A stretch of 19,237 nucleotides of DNA from Chloroflexota bacterium (GCA_023434145.1 JAEYTI010000179.1:1-19237), one strand, 5' to 3'. Counted from the stretch's first letter, positions 7,960 through 15,052 are shown. Notes: generated from the letters alone by a model not told the origin. Numbers and translations: made by a program.

Positions 7960-8139
7960 GACGATATCCGCGCGGTGCAGGCCTAATGCCCCGGCGATAT
8001 CGCGGTTGAAGCAGGCCACGCAGATGCCCATGTTCCCCGGATTGCCGAGGCGCACCAGCAACGGCGCGAGCACACCGACCACAACGCCAGTGAGAATTGG
8101 CCCCCAACGAGAAGTTAGGAAATTGGAAATTGCACGCAT
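7960..8139 (-). pseudogene. yedE: 5' remnant of a YedE/FdhT-type selenium transporter gene
   Basis: Sixty codons from ATG 8139-8137 encode a clear YedE-family N-terminus: SRWGPILTGVVVGVLAPLLV (first helix), then LGNPGNMGICVACFNRDIAG and ALGLHRA, the hallmark block of the putative selenium transporter family, which normally continues as VVQYIRPEI. After residue 60 the resemblance stops abruptly. The frame remains open to 7696 but the rest has no family features and runs antisense into tetR. A complete protein would have several hundred residues and many helices, so this is a truncated gene, from deletion, rearrangement or a misassembly. A usable AAGGAA lies about 9 nt before the ATG. The leader region upstream is intact. 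Family recognition is from memory of the motif, not from a search. Confidence 0.75.
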
Positions 8140-8171
8140 AGAACGGGTTCCTTGTTGTTTGTGAATTAACG

Positions 8172-8200
8172 AAAAAGTCTCCACGCGCTGGCTGGAGACT
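8172..8200 (-). terminator. Intrinsic terminator in the leader of the yedE remnant (attenuator)
   Basis: On the minus strand AGTCTCCA (8200-8193) pairs perfectly with TGGAGACT (8183-8176) around a 9-nt loop, and the run TTTTT (8176-8172) follows. This is a textbook rho-independent terminator placed 32 nt before the yedE ATG and well after the leader ORF. It would stop transcripts before the transporter gene unless the alternative helix at 8267-8177 forms. Confidence 0.75.
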
Positions 8201-8267
8201 CATGTGAAACCCGCCAGATTAGAATCAGGCAAGAAGGGACACGGTCAACCTGCCGCGCGACAGAGAC
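8177..8267 (-). promoter_or_regulatory. Antiterminator helix competing with the yedE leader terminator
   Basis: On the minus strand GTCTC (8267-8263) pairs with GAGAC (8181-8177), two G-U pairs extend it (8262/8182 and 8261/8183), and after one bulged U (8260) CGCGC (8259-8255) pairs with GCGCG (8188-8184). The 12-pair helix uses the same 3' strand as the terminator, so the two exclude each other. The 5' strand begins directly after the SECIS-like hairpin and lies inside the part of the leader that is translated only if the leader TGA is read through. Confidence 0.62.
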
Positions 8268-8326
8268 GGGTGCGTCACGCGCACCCTGGCAATGCCAGCT
8301 CAACGACAGCGGAACGGGTTGATCAT
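8225..8326 (-). CDS. Leader peptide of the yedE remnant with internal TGA, probable Sec-sensing uORF
   Basis: ATG 8326-8324 is preceded by AAGGAGGTGA (8340-8331), the strongest Shine-Dalgarno in the window, with a 7-nt gap. The ORF reads MINPFRCR and meets TGA at codon 9 (8302-8300), giving an 8-residue peptide. If that TGA is decoded as selenocysteine by the adjacent SECIS-like hairpin, translation continues in frame through AGIARVRVTHPSLSRG and beyond, to TGA at codon 34 (8227-8225), giving 33 residues. The second stop lies 24 nt before the terminator stem, leaving that stem free to fold. The extended ribosome path covers the 5' strand of the antiterminator. A plain Cys/Arg-codon leader peptide is an alternative reading. 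The function is inferred from layout, not from homology. Confidence 0.65.
8268..8302 (-). promoter_or_regulatory. SECIS-like element after the TGA of the yedE leader ORF
   Basis: Minus strand: TGA (8302-8300), a 13-nt spacer containing a small TGGC/GCCA hairpin, then a perfect 7-bp stem GGGTGCG (8286-8280) with CGCACCC (8274-8268) closing loop CGTGA (8279-8275). Spacer length, stem length, loop length, loop bases CGTG and TGA-to-loop distance (20 nt) equal those of the element at 6689-6723. The stem sequences differ, so the likeness is structural rather than a copied repeat. Confidence 0.7.
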
Positions 8327-8359
8327 CGCGTCACCTCCTTTCTTATATTGCATCCATTC

Positions 8360-8365
8360 ATTTTA
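8360..8365 (-). promoter_or_regulatory. Possible -10 element for the yedE leader transcript
   Basis: TAAAAT on the minus strand (8365-8360) matches the -10 consensus at five of six positions and would start the RNA around 8353, upstream of the leader Shine-Dalgarno. The -35 region (near 8388-8383) is poor. A perfect TTGACA (8374-8369) and a TATAAG (8347-8342) also exist but are 21 bp apart, and that -10 would leave the Shine-Dalgarno outside the RNA. Confidence 0.35.
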
Positions 8366-8517
8366 AGATGTCAATCCGACCAAGAGAAGTGACGAAAATA
8401 ACTTCTCCAGCAGTCGGCGTAGCCAAATGGCTTGTAAATAGCGTTACATATCAAAAAGACGAGCAGGATCATTGTAAAGACAACAATATTCTCTATCAAG
8501 CAAGCAAGCAATTTTTC

Positions 8518-8562
8518 GGCTCTCTGGGTTTCCCCTACAACCACGGCAAAACCCAAAGAGCC
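8518..8562 (+). terminator. Terminator-like hairpin upstream of pabB
   Basis: Arms 8518-8531 (GGCTCTCTGGGTTT) and 8549-8562 (AAACCCAAAGAGCC) pair at 13 of 14 positions, followed on the plus strand by AATTTTCT. No gene reading toward it is visible, so it may insulate the pab gene or act as a 5' attenuator if transcription starts further upstream. The surrounding stretch 8375-8632 lies between divergent transcription units and holds no gene I can support. Confidence 0.45.
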
Positions 8563-8596
8563 AATTTTCTATATCAGGACAAAACGCGCTTCATAG

Positions 8597-8602
8597 TACA
8601 AT
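8597..8602 (+). promoter_or_regulatory. Possible -10 element of the pab gene
   Basis: TACAAT lies 30 bp before the ATG at 8633 and would start transcription near 8609, just ahead of the AGGAG at 8618-8622. No good -35 hexamer is seen at the expected distance. Confidence 0.4.
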
Positions 8603-8632
8603 ACACGCGCCTGAACCAGGAGCAGGCTGCCT

Positions 8633-10387
8633 ATGCCCATTACGCCAACCGAAAACGAGGTCGTCCTCCACGTGCCTGGCCAAGGTTGGAGACATTTTCG
8701 CAAACCCGTCGAGGTGATTACCGTGCGGCAGGTAGCGGAGGTGGCAGATGCGCTGGCACAGGTGGAGGAGCGAGTGACGCGGCACGGGCGGTGGGCGGGG
8801 GGCTTTCTTGCGTATGAGGCGGCTCCGGCGATGGATAGCGCGTTTGCCATCAGGCCGCCGCTGGGGGAATTTCCGCTGCTGTGGTTTGGCATTTACCAAG
8901 AGCCAGAATGGTTGTCCGATACAGCAGTGGCGGAGCGCGCGGGGCTTGGCGCCTTACCCGCGGCGTGGCAGCCCACCGTGGCGGAAGATGTCTACCACCG
9001 GGCGATCCGCAAGATCAAGGACTACATCGCGCATGGCGACACGTATCAGGTAAACTACACCTACCGGCTGCAGGCGAACGCGTGTCCGGCGGAAGCGTGG
9101 CCGACCTTCTCCGCGCTGGTTACGGGGTACCCGGCGCCATACGCGGCCTTTGTGGAAACGGAAGACTGGGCGGTGCTGTCAATTTCGCCGGAGCTGTTCT
9201 TCACCCTCGATGGTTCAACGCTGACCAGCAAGCCGATGAAAGGCACCGCGCAGCGCGGACGCACACTGGAGGAAGACCGGCAGATGGCTGAATGGCTGCA
9301 CCATTCTGAGAAGAACCGGGCCGAGAACCTGATGATCCTCGACATGGTGCGCAATGACGTGGGCCGCGCGGCGCGGACGGGCAGCGTGCACGTGCCGGAG
9401 ATCTTTACCGTGGAAAAATACCCCACCGTCTGGCAAATGACTTCGACTGTGCGCGCGCAGACGGACGCTAGCCTGCCGGAGATCTTGCGTCACCTCTTCC
9501 CGGCAGCGTCGATCACCGGCGCGCCTAAGGTGCGGACGATGCAGATCATTACCGAACTGGAATCGACCCCGCGCCAGATTTATACCGGCACAATTGGTTT
9601 TTATGGCCCGGGACGGCAGGCGCAGTTCAACGTGGCCATCCGCACGCTGCTGCTGGATAAAAAGCGCGGGACGGCCGAGTACGGGGTGGGCGGTGGCATC
9701 GTGTGGGATTCAGAGCCAGAGGACGAGTGGGAAGAAACACGCACCAAGGCGCGCATTCTGTGCGAACCGCCGAAGCCGTTTGAACTGCTGGAAACCATGC
9801 GCTGGACGCCGCACGAAGGCTGGTTCTTGTTGGAACAGCACCTCGACCGGCTGGCGCGTTCGGCGGAGTACTTCTCTTACCCGCTCGACCGGGCGCGGCT
9901 GCTGGAGGCGTTGGACCGGGCTGCGGAAGGGTTTGATGGGATCGCTCAAATGGCGCGCCTGCGCCTGGCCCGCGACGGCCAGCGAACCATAACCGCCCAG
10001 CCGCTGGGGCAGCGGCCAAACCCGGCGCGTGTCACCCTGGCGCAAAGCCCGGTCAACACCGCCGACCGCTTCCTGTTCCACAAAACCACCCGTCGCGAGA
10101 TCTACCAGCGTGCTCTGGCCGAGCGCCCCGGCTTCGACGACGTGCTGCTGTGGAATGAGCGCGGCGAGGTGACGGAATCGACCATTGCCAATGTGGTTGT
10201 CGATCTGGATGGGAGAAGGATAACTCCAGCCGCGGCGTGCGGCCTGCTCCCCGGCACCTTCCGCGCCTGGATGCTGGAGAAAGGCGAGGTCGAAGAGGGG
10301 GTAGTGAAGGTGGAAGATTTGGGGCGGTGTGCGGCGGTGTATCTGGTAAATTCAGTGCGGGGCATGTGGGAAGTTCATATAACATAG
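8633..10387 (+). CDS. pabB: Fused aminodeoxychorismate synthase component I and aminodeoxychorismate lyase (PabB-PabC)
   Basis: A 584-aa bifunctional enzyme of p-aminobenzoate (folate) synthesis. Residues about 115-380 are the chorismate-binding domain: KPMKGTAQRGR with K203 in the PIKGT-type motif that marks PabB rather than anthranilate synthase, ENLMILDMVRND (231-242), ASITGAPKVRTM (292-303) and EYGVGGGIVWDS (349-360). Residues about 383-584 are a class-IV aminotransferase fold as in PabC: FELLETMRW (383-391), LEQHLDRL, the probable PLP lysine K484 in FHKTTRREIY, and GEVTESTIANVVV (511-523). The protein would turn chorismate plus ammonia into aminodeoxychorismate and then into p-aminobenzoate and pyruvate. 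The glutaminase PabA is not in the window. ATG 8633 follows AGGAG by 10 nt. The gene stands alone, flanked by hairpins. Confidence 0.92.
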   Translation: MPITPTENEVVLHVPGQGWRHFRKPVEVITVRQVAEVADALAQVEERVTRHGRWAGGFLAYEAAPAMDSAFAIRPPLGEFPLLWFGIYQEPEWLSDTAVAERAGLGALPAAWQPTVAEDVYHRAIRKIKDYIAHGDTYQVNYTYRLQANACPAEAWPTFSALVTGYPAPYAAFVETEDWAVLSISPELFFTLDGSTLTSKPMKGTAQRGRTLEEDRQMAEWLHHSEKNRAENLMILDMVRNDVGRAARTGSVHVPEIFTVEKYPTVWQMTSTVRAQTDASLPEILRHLFPAASITGAPKVRTMQIITELESTPRQIYTGTIGFYGPGRQAQFNVAIRTLLLDKKRGTAEYGVGGGIVWDSEPEDEWEETRTKARILCEPPKPFELLETMRWTPHEGWFLLEQHLDRLARSAEYFSYPLDRARLLEALDRAAEGFDGIAQMARLRLARDGQRTITAQPLGQRPNPARVTLAQSPVNTADRFLFHKTTRREIYQRALAERPGFDDVLLWNERGEVTESTIANVVVDLDGRRITPAAACGLLPGTFRAWMLEKGEVEEGVVKVEDLGRCAAVYLVNSVRGMWEVHIT

Positions 10388-10407
10388 ATTTTCGAAAATC
10401 CAATTTT

Positions 10408-10452
10408 CATGGGTTGGGGCAGGGGAACGAAGTTACCCTGCCCCAACCCATG
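10408..10452 (+). terminator. Perfect 17-bp hairpin after pabB, without U-run
   Basis: CATGGGTTGGGGCAGGG (10408-10424) pairs with 10436-10452 without mismatch around an 11-nt loop that adds AAC/GTT pairs. A 14-bp AT-rich palindrome GATTTTCGAAAATC (10387-10400) precedes it at the stop codon. No U-run follows on the plus strand. It probably marks the transcript end but could be an interspersed palindromic repeat. The remaining bases to 10623 are AT-rich with short imperfect inverted repeats (for example TTGGG 10514-10518 with CCCAA 10532-10536) and no gene. Confidence 0.55.
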
Positions 10453-10623
10453 AATAAACGCATACGCATCATCTGAGGAGCCAGCCCATTACGGGACTTT
10501 CCCTACAGCAACGTTGGGGTTTCCTCATTGTCCCAAAATTTATTTTTATTTACTATTTTATAGGATTGTTTCATTTATCTGGAAATAAGTTAGCCAATCG
10601 ATGCGGGGGTAGACGAAGGTTCC

Positions 10624-11940
10624 ATGAGAAATCTAATCTATGGTGTGATCTGGATATTGATTTATCTGCTGATTGTTCTTGCCCCAATTATCGTTTTGAT
10701 GATTGGCCCAGAACGGCCTGGACGAGAAATATGGCGTGAATTTTCTGTGGCGCTTGGTTTTGCCGGACTTTCAATGATGGGCATGCAGTTCTTGCTCACT
10801 GCGCGCGTGCGCCCGATTGTGCGGAACTATGGAATTGATGTTGTTTACCATTTCCATAGGCAGATCTCCATTGTTGCGTTTCTCCTGATCCTGGCGCATC
10901 CGGCAACGTTGTTCGTGTTCAGCCCTGGCCTGCTAAACCTTTTGAATCCCCTCACCGCACCCGCCCGGGTAATTTTTGGGCTCGCATCGATCCTGCTGCT
11001 TGCCGTGCTGATTTTTCTCTCACTGAAACGTTTGGACTTGAAACTTAAGTATGAACCATGGCGGCTCACGCACGGAATACTAGCGACCTTGGCGATCATT
11101 TTCGCAATGCTGCACGTTCTGGGCGTCGGGTACTACATTGACACCCCTGGTAAACAGATACTGTGGATTGTGCTGAGTGTATTCTGGATCGGAGCGCTGG
11201 GTTATGTGCGCATCCTCAAGCCATTGTTGATGCTGCGCAAGCCTTACCGCATTGATGAAGTGCGCCCTGAGCGAGGAGATGCCTACACGCTCGTATTCAA
11301 GCCCGAGGGGCATAAAGGTCTCACCTTTCGGCCAGGTCAGTTCGCCTGGATGACCATCTGGTCTTCCCCATACAACATTCGCGAGCATCCCTTTTCTTTT
11401 TCTTCCAGCGCCATGCAAAATGACCGGCTGGAATTAACCGTAAAAAACCTGGGAGACTTTACATCTCAGGTGAAGGATATCCAGCCGGGCACGCGAGCAT
11501 ATCTAGATGGCCCTTACGGCATTTTCAGCATCGATAACTACCCTGCGGAAAGTTATGTGTTTATCGCGGGCGGAGTGGGGATCACTCCGGTTATGAGCAT
11601 GCTGCGCACCCTGGCCGACCGGCGCGACCGGCGGCCGGTAATCCTCTTCTATGGAAGTAAAACCTGGGAAGATGCCACATTCCAAGAAGAAATCGATATC
11701 TTGAAAGAACGGATGAACCTGACCATTGTGTACGTTTTGGAAGAACCAATGGATGGTTGGGAAGGAGCAACCGGGTTTATCACGGCCGAACTTATAGCGG
11801 AGCACTTGCCAGAAAACCGGACGGAAATCTATTACTTTATGTGCGGGCCGGAACCGATGATGCAGGCAATTGGATCGGCTCTCGATCGCCTGGGCATCAT
11901 GCCCGATCGGATCATTCTGGAACATTTCAGCCTGGTCTAA
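10624..11940 (+). CDS. Ferric-reductase-like transmembrane flavocytochrome
   Basis: A 438-aa membrane oxidoreductase of the ferric reductase/NADPH oxidase-like superfamily. Six hydrophobic segments occupy residues 1-210. Two His pairs with x13 spacing (H78/H92 and H150/H164) fit the ligands of two stacked b-type haems. The cytoplasmic half (about 215-438) is a ferredoxin-NADP reductase-like module: FRPGQFAW, the FAD-binding HPFSFSSS motif, the nucleotide-binding GGVGITPVMSMLR and the C-terminal FMCGPEPMM. It would pass electrons from NAD(P)H through FAD and haem across the membrane; the acceptor (ferric iron, oxygen or other) is not known. Start ATG 10624 has GAAGG five nt upstream. It is followed by a small membrane peptide and a P-type ATPase in the same direction. 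Confidence 0.85.
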   Translation: MRNLIYGVIWILIYLLIVLAPIIVLMIGPERPGREIWREFSVALGFAGLSMMGMQFLLTARVRPIVRNYGIDVVYHFHRQISIVAFLLILAHPATLFVFSPGLLNLLNPLTAPARVIFGLASILLLAVLIFLSLKRLDLKLKYEPWRLTHGILATLAIIFAMLHVLGVGYYIDTPGKQILWIVLSVFWIGALGYVRILKPLLMLRKPYRIDEVRPERGDAYTLVFKPEGHKGLTFRPGQFAWMTIWSSPYNIREHPFSFSSSAMQNDRLELTVKNLGDFTSQVKDIQPGTRAYLDGPYGIFSIDNYPAESYVFIAGGVGITPVMSMLRTLADRRDRRPVILFYGSKTWEDATFQEEIDILKERMNLTIVYVLEEPMDGWEGATGFITAELIAEHLPENRTEIYYFMCGPEPMMQAIGSALDRLGIMPDRIILEHFSLV

Positions 11941-12009
11941 CAGGTTTCAGCCGTCAGATAAGGGGGAAAGGCAGCGGATTGGAAGAATTAACGCAAGAGG
12001 AGATAACAG

Positions 12010-12102
12010 TTGCGTAGAGAATTAGCAAATTCCCTGGTTGTTGTGATTGGAGTTCTGGTTGTGATTTTGGCCGTCATCTTTGCCCTGGTTCAGGGAGCAT
12101 AG
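12010..12102 (+). CDS. Thirty-residue single-helix membrane peptide
   Basis: Starts at TTG 12010 with AGAGGAG (11995-12001) 8 nt upstream and ends at TAG 12100-12102. It is 30 residues: a short basic N-terminus (M-RRELANS) then one hydrophobic helix of about 20 residues rich in Val, Ile and Leu, ending LVQGA. It lies between the flavocytochrome and the P-type ATPase, with its stop 14 nt before the ATPase ATG. Very small membrane subunits of P-type pumps exist (KdpF), so a regulatory or stabilising partner of the ATPase is plausible; a partner of the flavocytochrome is equally possible. No homology is recognised. The TTG start makes it easy to miss. Confidence 0.6.
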   Translation: MRRELANSLVVVIGVLVVILAVIFALVQGA

Positions 12103-12116
12103 AGAAGAGGCACAGA

Positions 12117-14867
12117 ATGTCTAACGATCACTTCCGTCGTAACCAGGGAGAAATTCAGGATTTGCCCAACCCGGGCACTGCATGGCACAATCTTTCCGAA
12201 GAAGACGTTCTTCGCGAACTTCAAACCTCGAAGATGGGGCTCCCAAATAAAGAGGTTGAAGATAGACTGGCGAAGCATGGCAGAAATGTACTACCCAGCC
12301 GGCCGCCATTGACCCTGCTGCAAGTTATCCTGCACCAGTTCAAAAGCCCGCTAATTTACATTCTGCTGATCGCCGCGATCGTCGCTATCTTGATGGATGA
12401 CCTGAAGGATGCCATTTTCATTTTTGCAGTGATCCTTCTGAACGCCATCATCGGCGCTGTGCAGGAATGGCAGGCAGAGCAGGGAGCGCAGGGTTTGCAG
12501 GACTTAATGGAAGTCACAGCGCTGGTTCGCCGCGATAACCAGCAAATGAATGTCAATGCGGAAGAATTGGTTCCAGGCGATCTCGTTCTGCTCGAGTCGG
12601 GCATCAAGGTGCCTGCCGACCTGCGCCTGATTCTGGCGAGCGGACTGGCTATCGACGAGTCTTTCTTAACCGGCGAATCGATTCCGGCAAGCAAACGCCT
12701 GGAGCAGCTCGACCCTTCTACCCCGGTCAGCAACCGCGCCAATATCGCTTACGGCGGTTCAACAGTCATCTCCGGAAGGGGCTCCGGACTGGTGATCGCC
12801 ACCGGATCACATTCCGAGGTTGGCAAGATTGCCCATACCTTATCCGAAGAAGCGGGGGGTAAACCGCCCCTTTTACAGCGTATGGAGCAGTTCGCCCGGC
12901 AGATCAGCTTTTTGGTGCTGGGCTTTGCCAGCATTCTGGGCATCATCTCACTCCTGCGCGGGATGCCGCTCACAGATGTAATTTTTCTGGTCGTGGCACT
13001 GGCAGTTTCCGCCATCCCAGAAGGGCTGCCGGTGGCCATGACGGTTGCGCTTTCTCTGGCAACCCGACGCATGGCATCTCGCAACGTGATCGTCCGCAGG
13101 CTGGCAGCAGTGGAAAGCCTGGGGAGCTGCACCACCATTGCTTCCGACAAAACAGGCACACTTACCGTAAACCAGCAAACGGCCAAGCTCGTTATCTTCC
13201 CAGATGGCACGCAGGTGTCGATTGGCGGGCATGGCTACAACGATGAAGGTGAGCTTACGCTGGAAGACGGCAAACCAGTTCCCGAACAAGATTGTGAGCA
13301 GCTACGCCTGATTGCGCTGGCTGGCGTATTGGTGAACGAGGCCAGCCTGACCCGCAGCAATGGAACTTGGAAACATACGGGCGATGCGGTGGATGTTGCT
13401 ATGCTAGCGCTCAGTTACAAGGTTGGACTAAACGCTGAGCAGACGAAAGAAACCTATACAGTTCTTTCCAAGATCCCGTTTGAATCAGAGCGGCGCTTTG
13501 CTGCCGCAATGTACAGCGACGAGAACAGAAACACACTTGCCGTAAAAGGGGCATTCGAAACCATCCTTCCATTCTGCCGGACAGCAAAAACCGGTGAGCG
13601 TGACGAGCAGCTCGATCCAGAAGCGATTAGCAAGCAGGCGCAGGGGCTGGCGGAGGCAGGCTACCGGGTTCTGGCAGTTGCGATGGGCGGCAGTCAGGCA
13701 TCTGGCGGTGAGAATGAACTGAAGGAGGATCACCTGCGTGAACTTGCCTTCCTGGGGTTGATAGGCTTTATCGACCCATTGCGCCCGGAGGTCAAAGAGG
13801 CTGTAGAAGAGGCACATGCTGCCGGCGTGCGGGTGGTAATGATCACCGGCGATCATCCCGATACGGCCCTGGCGATCTCCCGGGAGTTGGGCTTCGCCAG
13901 CACGCAAGATGAGGTATGCACCGGAAGCGAGCTGGAAGAACTCGGTTCGTACGATGGTCAGGCCTTCTTCGAACAGGTCAATAGCGCAAATGTATTCGCG
14001 CGCGTTTCTCCACAACAAAAGCTGCACATTGTAGACGCATTGATGAAGCAGGGTGAATTTGTGGCTGTTACCGGAGACGGCGTCAATGATGCGCCCGCAT
14101 TAAAGAGAGCCAACATTGGGGTAGCAATGGGGTCCGGCACAGACATTGCCAAAGATACAGCTACAATGATCGTGACAGATGATAATTTTGCTTCTATCGT
14201 TTCTGGCATTGAAGAAGGCCGTTTTGCCTATGCGAATGTGCGTAAGGTAACGCTGCTGCTGATTTCTACTGGCGCAGCGGAGCTGGTTTTGCTTTCACTG
14301 GCGGTGCTCTTTAACCTCCCGCTCCCACTACTGGCCGTGCAGATTTTGTGGCTTAACCTGGTGACCAATGGAATTCAAGATGTGGCGCTGGCTTTTGAAG
14401 CCGGAGAGACCGGCCTGATGCGCATGCCGCCGCGGAAACCCAGCGAAGGGATTTTCAACCGCAGGATGATTGAGCAGGTGCTGATCAGCGGGCTAACGAT
14501 GGCCCTGGTATGCTTTGGCGCATGGGTTTATATGATGAACCAGGGATGGGATGAAACCACAGCCCGCAGCGTTCTGTTGACCCTGCTGGTGCTTATGCAG
14601 TCGTATCATGTATTCAACAGCCGCTCAGAATACCAGTCGGCTTTCCGCATGCCGCTGCGGAATAATCGCTTGTTGGTCATCGGCGCCATCGTCGCGCTGC
14701 TCCTTCACCACCTCGCGACTCAGGTGCCTTTTCTGCAAGATTTGCTAAGCACCACTGCGCTGCCGCTTTCGCAATGGGCACTGTTGGCCGCCCTGGCCTC
14801 GATCGTTATGATTGTGATGGAGATCTACAAACGAATTTCGGGGACCCAAATCATCCGTGGTGAATAG
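12117..14867 (+). CDS. Type-2 (P2A-like) P-type cation-transporting ATPase
   Basis: A 916-aa ion pump with the N-terminal cation ATPase domain (TAWHNLSEEDVLRELQTS region), actuator-domain TGES (185-188), transmembrane IPEGLP (300-305), phosphorylation motif DKTGTLT with D344, nucleotide-domain KGAF (477-480), TGD (577-579), hinge TGDGVNDAP (652-660) and about ten transmembrane helices. E302 corresponds to the SERCA helix-4 site and E722 to the helix-5 site. In helix 6 the sequence is NLVTNGIQD (747-755): the SERCA Asp800 position is Asn, with Asp four residues later. The ion is therefore not safely Ca2+; Na+, K+ or others remain possible. ATG 12117 has AGAGG upstream. It is co-oriented with the small membrane peptide just before it. 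Confidence 0.9.
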   Translation: MSNDHFRRNQGEIQDLPNPGTAWHNLSEEDVLRELQTSKMGLPNKEVEDRLAKHGRNVLPSRPPLTLLQVILHQFKSPLIYILLIAAIVAILMDDLKDAIFIFAVILLNAIIGAVQEWQAEQGAQGLQDLMEVTALVRRDNQQMNVNAEELVPGDLVLLESGIKVPADLRLILASGLAIDESFLTGESIPASKRLEQLDPSTPVSNRANIAYGGSTVISGRGSGLVIATGSHSEVGKIAHTLSEEAGGKPPLLQRMEQFARQISFLVLGFASILGIISLLRGMPLTDVIFLVVALAVSAIPEGLPVAMTVALSLATRRMASRNVIVRRLAAVESLGSCTTIASDKTGTLTVNQQTAKLVIFPDGTQVSIGGHGYNDEGELTLEDGKPVPEQDCEQLRLIALAGVLVNEASLTRSNGTWKHTGDAVDVAMLALSYKVGLNAEQTKETYTVLSKIPFESERRFAAAMYSDENRNTLAVKGAFETILPFCRTAKTGERDEQLDPEAISKQAQGLAEAGYRVLAVAMGGSQASGGENELKEDHLRELAFLGLIGFIDPLRPEVKEAVEEAHAAGVRVVMITGDHPDTALAISRELGFASTQDEVCTGSELEELGSYDGQAFFEQVNSANVFARVSPQQKLHIVDALMKQGEFVAVTGDGVNDAPALKRANIGVAMGSGTDIAKDTATMIVTDDNFASIVSGIEEGRFAYANVRKVTLLLISTGAAELVLLSLAVLFNLPLPLLAVQILWLNLVTNGIQDVALAFEAGETGLMRMPPRKPSEGIFNRRMIEQVLISGLTMALVCFGAWVYMMNQGWDETTARSVLLTLLVLMQSYHVFNSRSEYQSAFRMPLRNNRLLVIGAIVALLLHHLATQVPFLQDLLSTTALPLSQWALLAALASIVMIVMEIYKRISGTQIIRGE

Positions 14868-14903
14868 CGCAAAGGTAGGTTTGCTGGGCGTGCCTTTGCG
14901 CTA
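14865..14903 (+). terminator. Hairpin at the end of the P-type ATPase gene
   Basis: TAGCGCAAAGG (14865-14875) pairs perfectly with CCTTTGCGCTA (14893-14903); the stop codon is part of the stem. No U-run follows, so it is either an atypical terminator or an mRNA end-protecting hairpin. The stretch 14904-15105 holds only the next gene's promoter. Confidence 0.5.
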
Positions 14904-15052
14904 AACCGCCGACTTTAGCGGCAAATTCTTGTTCTCCATTTGGGCAAATTCCCTCCTGTTCAGGCGCCTATCCATCAGCCCGTATACCAGGCCGCCGGCG
15001 GGATACTACTGGCATCCTCCTAAATTTTTCTGCACCCATTTCTGTGTTACGG

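Noticed and set aside
8342..8374. TTGACA (8374-8369) with TATAAG (8347-8342) as the yedE leader promoter
   Set aside because: Spacer of 21 bp is too long and the start would fall downstream of the Shine-Dalgarno of the leader ORF.
8501..8511. Short direct repeat (AAGC units) as a CRISPR or tandem repeat
   Set aside because: Only about three 4-bp units; nothing resembling an array. No CRISPR, tRNA, rRNA or transposase was found in the window.
8368..8817. Plus-strand open frame beginning before pabB
   Set aside because: Overlaps the first 185 bases of pabB in another frame, has low-complexity Gly/Ala/Arg content and crosses the hairpin at 8518-8562.
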